DNA of 64,000 nucleotides, taken from assembly GCA_009733575.1 (NCBI GenBank), contig ML769418.1, positions 1 through 64,000 of the forward strand, read 5' to 3'. This stretch comes from Gymnopus androsaceus JB14 (taxonomy: Eukaryota > Basidiomycota > Agaricomycetes > Agaricales > Omphalotaceae). Shown in pieces: positions 54,619-64,000 of this stretch. Below the pieces are notes generated by a model, which did not search any database, was not told the origin of the DNA, and saw only the letters and a list, made by a program, of their open reading frames with translations. A program made the position numbers and the translations under genes. Each line of letters opens with the position of its first letter. Positions within the stretch are counted from its first letter, which is position 1.

Positions 54619-55365
54619 ATGGCATACCATACTCGTACGAAGGCAGCCATTCTTTTGTCTGTCGGTACTTCTCTTCTGTCTTTGTCTTTGTTGCCAGGTT
54701 CGTATTTTCCTTTGTAATTTGGACTCCTGAAACTGTAAGCTGAATCGCATTGGTCTTTTCAATAGGCACCGCGTTGGGCGTTCGTCCCAGCCACTCACGC
54801 TGCGCTGGCTCCTCGCCAGACCTTGAGTCCTTCTGACCTCCCAGCAAACTGCACGACAGCCTGTGAACCTTACAGTGATCTATTTAATGTGCGGTTCGAC
54901 TTTGACTGGAACATTGCCTTGGCGAAGTTGCCTAGTTGCAATTTTAAATGACTCGTTTTTACTTGTACTTATGCTCGATATTTACGCAGAGCTGTTACGG
55001 AAATGACACCACTACTATCAGTCCGACATGCACTTGCTCAGTGGCCAACGAGTAAAGTGTAGTAAACTGCTTTGATTGCTTGCTCAGCCAAGACGATGGG
55101 GATTCCGATGGCACTAGTTCAATCACTACGGACGCTGATGACAGTACGCCGACCAATATACCCAGTCCTCCTCAGTTGTCATTCGACGGTAAGTCTCTCA
55201 TATCTCAACGCATGTCAACTCGCAGGCGTCAACCTCCCAACCGTGACTCTCTCCGGATCTTCCTCTGACCATGTTCCAGGAGCAGCGAGTACAGAGCAGC
55301 GAGTACAGGCACCTCCGGTAAAAACGGTGCTCTCGGAACTTATGATGAGATGGTCACAGTACTAG
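54619..55365 (+). CDS. Eight-cysteine secreted protein SSP6, in-frame stop in the core
   Basis: Plus-strand relative of the minus-strand cluster. Signal MAYHTRTKAAILLSVGTSLL (54619-54697), then from an acceptor at 54790 ATHAALAPRQTLSPSDL, CTTAC, NSCYGNDTTTISPTCTC, then SVANE-stop-SVVN, CFDCLL. Counting the TAA codon (55052-55054) as one residue, the spacing C-x3-C-x9-C-x11-C-x-C-x10-C-x2-C matches the family exactly. Further 3' the block YLNACQLAGVNLP supplies the last cysteine, in a frame one base off my best splice. Either a nonsense allele, or a 36-nt stretch (55053-55088) with GT and AG ends is spliced out, removing the stop but also the C-x2-C pair. Confidence 0.62.
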
Positions 55366-56050
55366 GATATCCGCTATGGCTTCCATTACTAGGACCATAT
55401 TAATCGTTTGATTAGTGGCAGACAATGGAGCCCGACACAGCTCCAGCGTCTGGCAAGAGTATATTGTTACTCCTCTGTCTTTAAGTACCAAGTAGCTTGA
55501 AAATATTCTTCGATCAGAGCAAAAATTCCAGATCTGCTCAGAAGTACAACGAGCGAGGTTTGAGGCTGTGAATCCGTGAATCGTATAAGTTTCAGATCTT
55601 TAAATCTTAGACTTTGGCGATTTTCAATTTCCGAGTACTGAAGCTATTTTACCTGTAGATAATATAGATAAATGGATTGTTACAGGGCGGCCCCGCCCGA
55701 AGACGGTCTTGGTGTGTATTGGCTCGGAGTATGCACAGATAACAGGGCTAGCTACAGGCATACTTTAAGTATGCTAGGCCTACGAGACACGTACAAACGA
55801 GGCTGGACGGCTATACAAAGAACGGCAGGAAGGAAGGCTGATACATTGGTTTTCTGGTCCTCATTGCCCAAGTCGATCCCGAGTCGGGGTCGCATAAACA
55901 GATGATACAGCGCAGCCTTCTGTAGGAATCGACCTATATAAAGGGAGCCCAACGTTTGATGTGCCTTCAAAGCCTGGTGCTCCCCTTCTTTGTTTTATTC
56001 ACGTCCTCAGACCTCTAGGTTTCGGAGCTGGTCTCTGCTAACCTTTCGAC
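55366..56050. other. Intergenic region, no gene recognised
   Basis: Holds the promoter of the 56051 gene; a TATATAAA element at 55933-55940 lies about 110 bp before its ATG. Confidence 0.45.
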
Positions 56051-57195
56051 ATGATGATGATGATGACTCGCGCTCGTTCTTCCGATCTGCTTGTCTCTTC
56101 CTTTCTGCTTACTTTGATGATAAGCCTCAGCCTCCTGGTGGCCGTCGGTGCAGCCCCTACCACTTCCAAGTCTTCGAAGTCCACATCCAGCTCTACCACT
56201 GAGAGTGATGCGCCTGTTATTGTAGGATATCATTATACTAGCGAGGTGCGCTTTCACTTCGATGACTGGTTAAATCTCATATTGACCGCCGAGTACCTAC
56301 TATGTTCGATACTAGGCAATAGGCAAGGAGATGAAAGCCAAAAAAACGCTTACAGAAGCGGCCAAAAGTCGTGGTGGATATCGGTTCTTATATGCCAGCC
56401 CTGTGGACAAAAGTGTTATTCGTATGACGCAGGGTGTTAGTGGAATGGGTATGAACCCTTGGGTTGTGAGTGGGAACAATCTTGTCTTTCTGGCTCGAAA
56501 CTCATGCCCGTTTACAACTATTAGTGCCCAATAACTGCCCATCCTAAAAGCCAATTTTTCGAACAGAAAAAAGTAAGCTTACCAAAATACATGATTTCTT
56601 TTTTAAACTACAGAGCGCTGATCTGCATATTACATTGGCATAGGAGCTTCTTCCACCTGCGGCTACCGAGTCCATAAGTCACCTACAAGCATACACCAAA
56701 TCTAAGGGTATTCCAGCCACAGCGATCATCTTTGTGAAAAAGGAGCAGGCTGAGGCCGCCGATGTACATGGTGCATCGGCGTCGATGTCATTTATTCCGG
56801 ATGAGTTGATCCCTAACAATCATCTCGGTCTAACGCTAGACTGTGAACCTATGAGTGAGTGCCCTCGAAAGAGGATTCAGTAACCTGAAATGAATTATGA
56901 AACTTACTCGCGGCTTCCTTACCTTTATTATACAGATACGTACAAACCAGTCGCATCACCTACTGCGCCATGGGAGAAATGGGGGATTAGTGAGCCAAAA
57001 GAGGCCCCTGAAGACAAGGTGGAGGAGAATAAGGTGCCAGATTCCAAGCCTGAGGATTGGTCATGGATGAAACAGCAGACCCAGGCAGCGACGCCAAAGG
57101 GAGAAAAGAGCCAAGCTGCTTCAAGCGGAGGAAAGGCCAACTCAGTGTCAAGCGAGGAATTACCTCCGCCGCCCAAGAAGCAAAAGACAGGCTAG
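56051..57195 (+). CDS. Secreted protein of unknown function, 271 aa
   Basis: Four exons (56051-56245, 56316-56465, 56644-56854, 56936-57195) give 272 codons in one frame. Long signal peptide (LLVSSFLLTLMISLSLLVAV, after MMMMMTRARSSD), Ser/Thr linker, then VIVGYHYTSEAIGKEMKAKK, GYRFLYASPVDKSV, LLPPAATESISHLQAYTKSK, TAIIFVKKEQAEAADVHG, and a charged, disordered C-terminus ending PPPPKKQKTG. The YHYTS-x-n-A start with LTEAAKS and YASP resembles ADP-ribosyltransferase-fold proteins in layout only; the catalytic Glu is not evident, so this is weak. TATA-like element upstream. No lesions. Confidence 0.7.
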
Positions 57196-57882
57196 CAATG
57201 GTCTTATGTCTGCTTTTCAAAAAAGTCCTGTATCGGTTCTGCACATCCAGTAGCTAATTTAGAAGCTTGTTACCCCATTAGATATTGATGATCCGCTTCA
57301 CTTTTACCGAATTCAGCACATGATAAGGTAACCTTTATTACAGCCATATTCTGGGATGAACGATGCTGGCTAGTCAAGCCGCTCCGAAGGCATGTATTGG
57401 CTAGTATTTCCTGGAGAAATTTATCCAGGGATAAGATAGAAGTAAGCGGTTAGTGTCGAACGGGGAAAGGCCCCCAAGAGGAAAAAGACAGGCACGTTAA
57501 ATGAAACCCCTCCCAAGCAAGCGAATCTAGAAAGGAATAGCGATGTTCTTGAATGAATGAATTTCAACGTACGGTTGTACTTGAGAGAAAGATAAATGTT
57601 TTGGGTCATCTGTTATGTGGCGCCAATTTATACTAAGAACGAAATAATAAGATGATGCGATACTTGTCTGCTGGAGTCTTCAAGGATATGGTATTCGGAA
57701 GATGCAGAGTTGATGCAGAGACTGTAGTTGCGGTGAGGCATGGCAAATTGAGCGTCTATCGGGCCGATGTTATCTCCGTCCTCACTTGTTTCTATGACGC
57801 TCAGCAGTGACACTTTACTACAAACTCTTCCAATGAAGATACAGAAACGCTGTATTGGAAATCGAAAAGACAAGTTTCAATA
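57196..57882. other. Intergenic region, no gene recognised
   Basis: Separates two plus-strand genes. Short minus-strand frames only. Confidence 0.45.
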
Positions 57883-60800
57883 ATGGACGACGATACTAAA
57901 CCTCTTCCGCCTACACCTGACCTTATGCGGCTTTCAGTCAAAGCACGCGAACATCGAGCACGGTTCATCCGATTTGTACTATCCGAATTGGACGATATTT
58001 GGCTTGAACACAACTTGGAGGAATGGGCCAATGTGTTTGAAGATGTATTGGATGATCTGGGAAATAGTGTTGGACAGGGTCAATGGCTGAGTGGAATTAA
58101 GAGGGGTAGGAAGCAGAAGCAAAAACCCAAACTCGAAAAGGAAAACAGCACCAGTGACCAGTTAAAGCAGCTCCGACAAATTGTCGCCGAACCAGATGTT
58201 CCTTCGCGGATTCGCAGATCCAAGCATTTAATTCTCTGTCTCGCCCCGCTTGGAACCCGAGTACCCGAGGAGGATTCTGGGTTCGATATTGTGCCCCTGA
58301 GTTTTGGTTGCAAGTTCACAACAGGTTCATTTATTCTCCCTGAAGATCCAGACAACTTGGATGCCATTTTATATGGATTCCAGGACTGGGAAGGTTAGTT
58401 TCAACAATTTCATTATTTGGGTCTCAGTTTAATCTGGGATATAGTCCCAACCCGCCCTGTAGGTGGTACGTTTACGCTCAAGGGTGTCCCTTCACCTCAG
58501 CATTACCGCGTTCTTGCAAAAACACTTAAACTTTGCATCTACGTTCATCTTTCCCTGCTTCTCGAGCAACAAATCCTAGCAAACTCTCACGTTCACCTTA
58601 CTTTCGCCGTACCTAAACCGCGGATACGAGTGCCATCCTTATCTGCCGACTCCCAACAGTCTCTTCCGTCTCCTTATGACCACGGAGCCAGTATCAGCAG
58701 CAGCAGTAATAAATCTCGTAATCGAAATTCAATTATTCCCGGCGGTATCTTGTCCTTTTTCTCTAAACGGAACCTTGGACGAACTACTTCGCGAGATGTA
58801 CACGTACCTACTCGCTCGTCATTGGACTCGGTACCGTTTCCGTCTATATCAGAGGAACAACCTGTTCGTTCATCTATGGACGAAACCAGTACTAATCGAC
58901 TTCGTCGGTTTTCCTTCCTTTCCTCGCCTCCACCGCTTGAACAATCTCCGCCCTCACCTATCCCCTCTTCACCCTTCTTGACAACCCTCTCCCGTATCGA
59001 AGCGCAGAAAAACGTCCTTTCCACCTCTCCGGGCGTTGTCTTTGATCCACCTATGCTCCTAGTCCGATTGGCGGAAAAGGAAAAGGCAAACCCGGAAAGG
59101 AAGATTTCCTTAATGGGCGACGAGAGGGTTGCGCTGAACAGTTTATTGGGATGGAGCAGTACCAACAGTATTGTCGAATCGGATTCAGAGAAAGATAAGG
59201 AAAAGGAAAAGCTGAACAAGGGGAAATGCATGGCCGGGATACCAGGATTTGTCAATCAGCAAGAGATTTCATTGCTGGTTTCGAGCCATGTTCCCCTTCC
59301 GGGAGCTTGCCTTCCTGTGGACTCTGTTGGTCCGGAAGCATCGATATCCGCAGCGACTTCTTCAGCGCTATCATCAGCCCCGAGTCGAGAAGCTTCTTCT
59401 TCCTCTTCCCAAACCTCAGATTCGTCTGATTCTTCCGCCACCACCAAAGCCTCAAAGCCCACTCCTACTCATACGTCGTGTAATCAACCTCACTGGATAT
59501 CGTATCGTTACTATGATTACTATTCTGGTGGTTCCAAGACACCAGAGGATGTCAGCTCTTCATCGTCTAAAGACTCATCTCAGGCTCTAGATCAATGCTT
59601 GGGCGACGTAATTATACAATGGATCGACCAAGCTGATACCCCGTGTAGTCGGATGCGCCGTTCGCGTGGAGAGCATCATCATAGAGGTGGCGGGATTGTG
59701 CCAGGACTACCAGGTTTAGTAGGAACCGGTGCGTCTAGTGCGCCGACCGAAAAACCATGCGAGGTGAAGATAGGCAAGCATGAGAGGAGGTTTGTACATG
59801 GCGGAGTGAGGATTACTGTTAATATCGGATGGCCTGGAGACTCGGGGGAAAGTCTTTCGAGTAGCATGGCGGAAAAAACACAGACGAATGATGGCGGGGG
59901 GAACGGGAACGAGGTCAAGAGCAGCAGCGAGGCTGAAAAGACCCCATCACCTCCCTCTACGGCTGGTGACGATCCTGCTGACGCTATGGACCTTCAACTC
60001 GACACCGACACCAAGGACCGAACAATCACCATATGGGAGTCCTGTTCCATCTGCGGCGCCTCTAATGAAGCGGCAAAAAACGAACTAAATGACGGAGCCT
60101 ATCTATTCTCGTTTGCCAAATACCTCGAGCTTCTGATATATTCGCCGCTTGTGTGTGTACTCGAGTCGGGATCGGGACTGTGTGAGCATACCAAGCCTCG
60201 CTCGCCATCCACATCCACGTCGAATCTGCCTCCGGAGAGATTCAACATCGTCCGCCATTTTTCTGCTTCCTCATCAGCGACGGACTCGCAGAACTATACA
60301 GTGTCATTCAGGACGGATCCTGTTGAGGATATCTTTGAACTACGGGTGCCGAGGCTGCAGATTGCTTACCGTGGAGATAATAAAGGCTCAGCGTCTGCGA
60401 GTCAGAGTACCAGCCGGATATCATTAGTGGTGGGTAATAATGAGGACTCGACAATGGGCAGCGCTACGAATCTTGCCTTCGAATGAGGACAAAAAGCTGA
60501 GGCGGGAGATTAAAGCTTGGTGGGAAGGTGTGGCTGATCATATGGACTTATTAGTGAGTATCTATCACCCAACTAACTTACTTCTTATCAACTCAGACAC
60601 ATCTTAGGAAGAGAAATTTGCCAATGAAGAAGTCAAGATCCGAGTCCGAAAGGCCTTACCCCGACTACCTTCGACGGACGATGCATATGATTCATTTGAC
60701 GACGACGAACTAGAAGAACAGCCAACGCCAAAGCCCGCGATCTCTGGGTTACCGGAGAGCTCTGCGACTCCGATGGTAGTCGCTGCTACTAAAGATTATT

Positions 60801-63591
60801 TCAGTAAACCCATTAGTAAAGGGGTCCTCTATCTCTAGACCATCCGAGTCGTCTGCATCCTCTTCCTCCTCCTCAGCCTCTACAACACCCATGCCGACAG
60901 CATTTTCACACCCAGCTTTACCTTTGAATGATTCGTTGACCTCTTCCTCCTCCTCATCATCAAGTTCAGTGCACTCAGCAGATGAAGGACCGCCCCAAGA
61001 TCCAATGCAACTCCTCTCCAACCTCCGCCAAACTTTCCACCGTACTGAACAAACACTATACATTCAGTTATCCAAAACTCCAGTGGAGTCGCTGAATGAG
61101 GTCCGGAGAGCGTTCCTCTCGGCTGCTCGCGGTGCAGAAAGGAGGTTGATTGCGTGGCAGAAGAAACACTGTTGTGGTTGATGAGAAGGAGAAGAGGAAG
61201 AATAAAATGATGAAGAATAAGAATAAGAAGAATGCGGACAAGGAGAAGGGGGAAGGGGATGGAGGGGTGGGGGGAGCAGAAGGTGATATGTTGTTGAATC
61301 CTTCGGATAGACTGCGCGCGGCGGAACCCGAGTGGTGGCATCCAGCTTGTCATGTTGTACCTGGTGGAAATATTCATTATTCGGGAAGACGATTGGGGGT
61401 AGTATTATCGCTTTCACCTTGAGGTATGGGTTTTCCGTCGTACTAATGTCTAAATACTAATTCATTCCTTACCCACAGCACACCCGACTATCACCGTGAA
61501 CTTGCATCGCTGTCCATCACCCGTACCGCATCCACTACAGACTCCCTACAACCAACGACTCCAAATACCCCGATCGTCCCCTCCACTTCCTCGACTTCCG
61601 CCTCGTCCTTCTTCTCCGCCGCAACCGCAACAGGCTACAAACTTTTCCGAACCTCCGCACTCGTTCAGCCTGATCCCGACCAGGAGGATGTAATCTGGCA
61701 TGAGCCCGAGGCTTATTCTGCAGTCATTAGCAGGAAAGAACATCCCCGGGATCCCACTTCCTCTTCTTTCCATCCGGGAAGTTCTGAGACAGAAATCACC
61801 CGATGCGACTAGTATCCTGTCTGGATCGCGTTTCGCTAGTTTGGGCTCGTCGACGTCAAAGTTGATGAATGGAGGCGGAGGCCGTAGTTCCATGCTCAGT
61901 GGCTGGGGGAGGGTTGGCCCCTCCTTCGGCCTGGGCTAAGCCTGATGTGCAAGTGAGCAGACAGGAGGCGGAGGGCGAGGTCGAGGTCATTACGCACGAT
62001 GTCTCTTTGCATCGTATGCTTCATGAGCTAGATACGGTTGAATCTGGTAATACAGAATCTCGACCCGGTTCATCGATTGTTGGAAGTTATCCCTGGTCTA
62101 CGTCCGATGCATCGACCATCAAGCGCAATAGAGCTGCCTCTGATATGACCGTTGGTGGTGATGATGCAGCATCCATCACTGAGAGTCTTGACGCTTTAGA
62201 TTCACCAGTTCCTATTATCGCTTCTCCAATTGCTGCCAAATCGTCATTTAGTTCATTGACAACTGGTATCACCAACGCCATGCGTCTTGTACTCCCGACT
62301 CCCCAGCGGATACCCCGACCTCTCTCTGCCGGGTCAAATACCAACCACCACGGTCTACTTTCTGCCGATATAAATGCTGTTACATATGCCATCGATGAAC
62401 GTCCACACATCAAGTACGATTGGACAATCGGAAAGCGACTCAAGTTTAGTTGCACGGTGTATTATGCCAAGCAATTCGACAGTCTTCGGAAACGATGCGG
62501 TGTCGACTCGATATTTTTGCAAAGTCTATCGAGGAGTACGAATTGGTCTGCGGAAGGTGGTAAAAGCAAATCTAACTTTTGGAAGACTGCCGATGATCGA
62601 TTTATCATTAAGACTTTGGTTAATGCATGGAACGTCGCAGACTTGTAAGTTAAGAGTTCTTTCTTTTGGTAGCTTGTCTGACCTTGGATTATAGGCAAGT
62701 GCTCATCGAACTCGGACCTTCGTATTTCCGATACATTGATTCCACTGCAAATAAGGCTACCGTACTTGCCAAGTTGATTGGTTTCTATACTATCGAAATT
62801 CGGAATCTGGAGACTGGGGCTGTACAATCGAAAGCGGATTTGCTTGTTATGGAAAACCTCTTTTATGACCAGAAAGTGGACAAGACATTTGATCTCAAGG
62901 GTATTCAAGGTCGGAAAGTCAAGGCAGGAAATAACGCTACTGGACAAACATCTAACAAGACGCTCTTTGATGGTGAATGGATTGAAGGTGTGTCCCGTTT
63001 ATCGAATCAAAGTAGCATCGAAACTTATTCTTGAATAGGTCAACAACAAACCTTGACGCTTGTGCGTCCGCATTCTAAAGCTGTATTACATGAGGCTATC
63101 AAGAGCGATGCTGATTTCCTCTCGAGAAGCAATATCATGGATTACTCGTATGTTTCCATACTTTGTTGATCCTAATTGACTTTTTAACGGTCCTTTACTA
63201 GACTTCTCGTCGGAGTCAACACGGAGCACAGACAAATTGCCTGCGGACTCGTTGACACCATAGGTCTGTTATCCTCACGATCTGACTTTCTCGTTGGTGA
63301 GACTAACGGGTTGACAGGGAGCTACACGTTTGCAAAGACGCTAGAATACAAAGCCAAGCAAGGCCTTAACTCGGGGAACAGCAAAGGAGGTGACAGTGAT
63401 ACCGCCTGCCGAGTATCAAGAAAGATTCATGAATGCACTGGAAAAATACTTTTAGCATGCCCTGGCAAGTGTTTTTGTTAGAAATACATTGCTTGGACTC
63501 ACCTTCCTTTTCTCGCGTAGATAAATGGTCACGTCCTCTAGATGGACGCAAATTGATCAGCGACCCCAACCTACTGCCTAGTGTTCTATGA
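57883..63591 (+). CDS. Fab1/PIKfyve-type phosphatidylinositol-3-phosphate 5-kinase, with several frame breaks
   Basis: Makes PI(3,5)P2 on endosome/vacuole membranes in other fungi. Exon 1 (57883-58394) starts MDDDTKPLPPTPDLMRLSVK. The next exon (58433 on) holds a long Ser-rich stretch and the cysteine-containing middle region (ESCSICGASNEA, GAYLFSFAKYLELLIYSP, LCEHT), then LRREIKAWWEGVADHMDLL and EPEWWHPACHVVPGGN. The C-terminal kinase (about 62390-63591) has DERPHIKYDWTIGKRLKFSC, FWKTADDRFIIKTLVNAWNV, YFRYIDSTANKATVLAKLIG, FDLKGIQGRKV, LVRPHSKAV, NIMDYSLLVGVN, CGLVDTIGSYTFAKTLEYKA, and DKWSRPLDGRK. I see no FYVE finger or chaperonin-like N-terminal domain. One-base breaks are needed near 60460, 60795, 61168, 61385, 61745, 61905, 63390 and 63453. 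The last intron uses a GC donor (63475). Confidence 0.85.
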
Positions 63592-64000
63592 TCAGCGATG
63601 CTCGTTTCATGACCCTAACGCCTCTATTTATTTCTACCGGTAATGATCAACATATTGTGCATGCCTCTTAATGTGTCGTCGCACAACGCACACTATTCTA
63701 TGGACTTTGCTATCCTGGACACTGTCATTCTTTCCTGTACGCATTCAATAATTCAAACCCAATGTACTTGTAACCGACATATACACGCTCCCCTTGATGA
63801 CTTTCTGACTTTCCCTACAGTCAATACTAAACCTTCACCTTAAAAGGCTTCAAGTTCGAGTTGTATAGGCGTGTCTTCGTCCATTATGGTTCTCGCAAGT
63901 GAAAAGTGAGTTCGGCGCTTAGATTATGTCGTTCCTTCCTCCTCAGGCACTTCAAGCCAATCGATTGGCGTACTGTCATTTTTTCATGTTTCATCTCATC
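63592..64000. other. 3' flank, no gene recognised
   Basis: Downstream of the Fab1-like stop. A plus-strand frame at 63643-63843 has no family signature; the start of another gene may lie beyond the window. Confidence 0.4.

Noticed and set aside
59252..59462. Overlapping minus-strand Glu-rich frames inside Fab1
   Set aside because: Antisense of the Ser-rich coding region, no independent support.

Overview
The window looks like a contig piece from a basidiomycete fungus, most likely an Agaricomycete. The genes are dense in short GT-AG introns (about 45-70 nt). The protein families are ones typical of mushroom-forming fungi: a thaumatin-like protein, a tyrosine-kinase-like (TKL) protein kinase, a MYND-finger protein, a ricin-B-type lectin, a DUF7582-like protein with a Pro/Ser-rich tail, a homeodomain regulator, a TOPORS-like RING/RS protein, a Fab1-type lipid kinase, and families of small cysteine-rich secreted proteins. 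There is no bacterial, organellar or viral signal.

Layout. 0-4.7 kb: a duplicated isoprenylcysteine methyltransferase locus interrupted by a 590-bp MITE. 4.7-5.9 kb: thaumatin-like gene (minus). 7.0-8.1 kb: cyclophilin H-type isomerase. 8.7-10.7 kb: DAL5-type major-facilitator permease. 11.1-13.2 kb: MYND protein. 13.3-26.4 kb: an expanded array of short-chain dehydrogenase/reductase (SDR) paralogs, five on the plus strand and one on the minus, carried in segmental duplications that also carry a tRNA-Arg gene. It is interrupted by a solo LTR, a degenerate minisatellite and a minus-strand TKL kinase gene. 27.5-32.8 kb: two tandem sugar transporters. 33.2-34.1 kb: lectin. 35.1-36.0 kb: membrane protein with a palindromic 3' end. 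36.3-43.8 kb: five tandem minus-strand genes for eight-cysteine secreted proteins; a sixth relative lies at 54.6 kb on the plus strand. 44.7-46.7 kb: DUF7582-like gene. 49.1-50.7 kb: homeodomain gene. 51.1-53.6 kb: TOPORS-like gene. 56.1-57.2 kb: unknown secreted protein. 57.9-63.6 kb: Fab1-like kinase.

Two themes run through the window. First, local gene family expansion: ICMT, SDR, sugar transporter and cysteine-rich secreted protein copies are all tandem and partly decayed, and empty-site comparisons between copies date two mobile insertions. Second, many otherwise well conserved genes (Fab1, cyclophilin H, the permease, DUF7582, several secreted proteins) carry isolated one-base insertions or deletions, while neighbours such as thaumatin, MYND, homeodomain and TOPORS translate without any. 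The indel excess looks more like uncorrected long-read consensus error than true pseudogenisation, so I keep most of these as CDS and describe the breaks.

The most interesting candidate system is the eight-cysteine secreted family. Its members share a fixed cysteine spacing and an intron at the same place before the last cysteine, but have different Ser/Thr stalk lengths. Also notable are real micro-exons of 9, 11, 12 and 16 nt, one of which encodes only the core of the homeodomain recognition helix.
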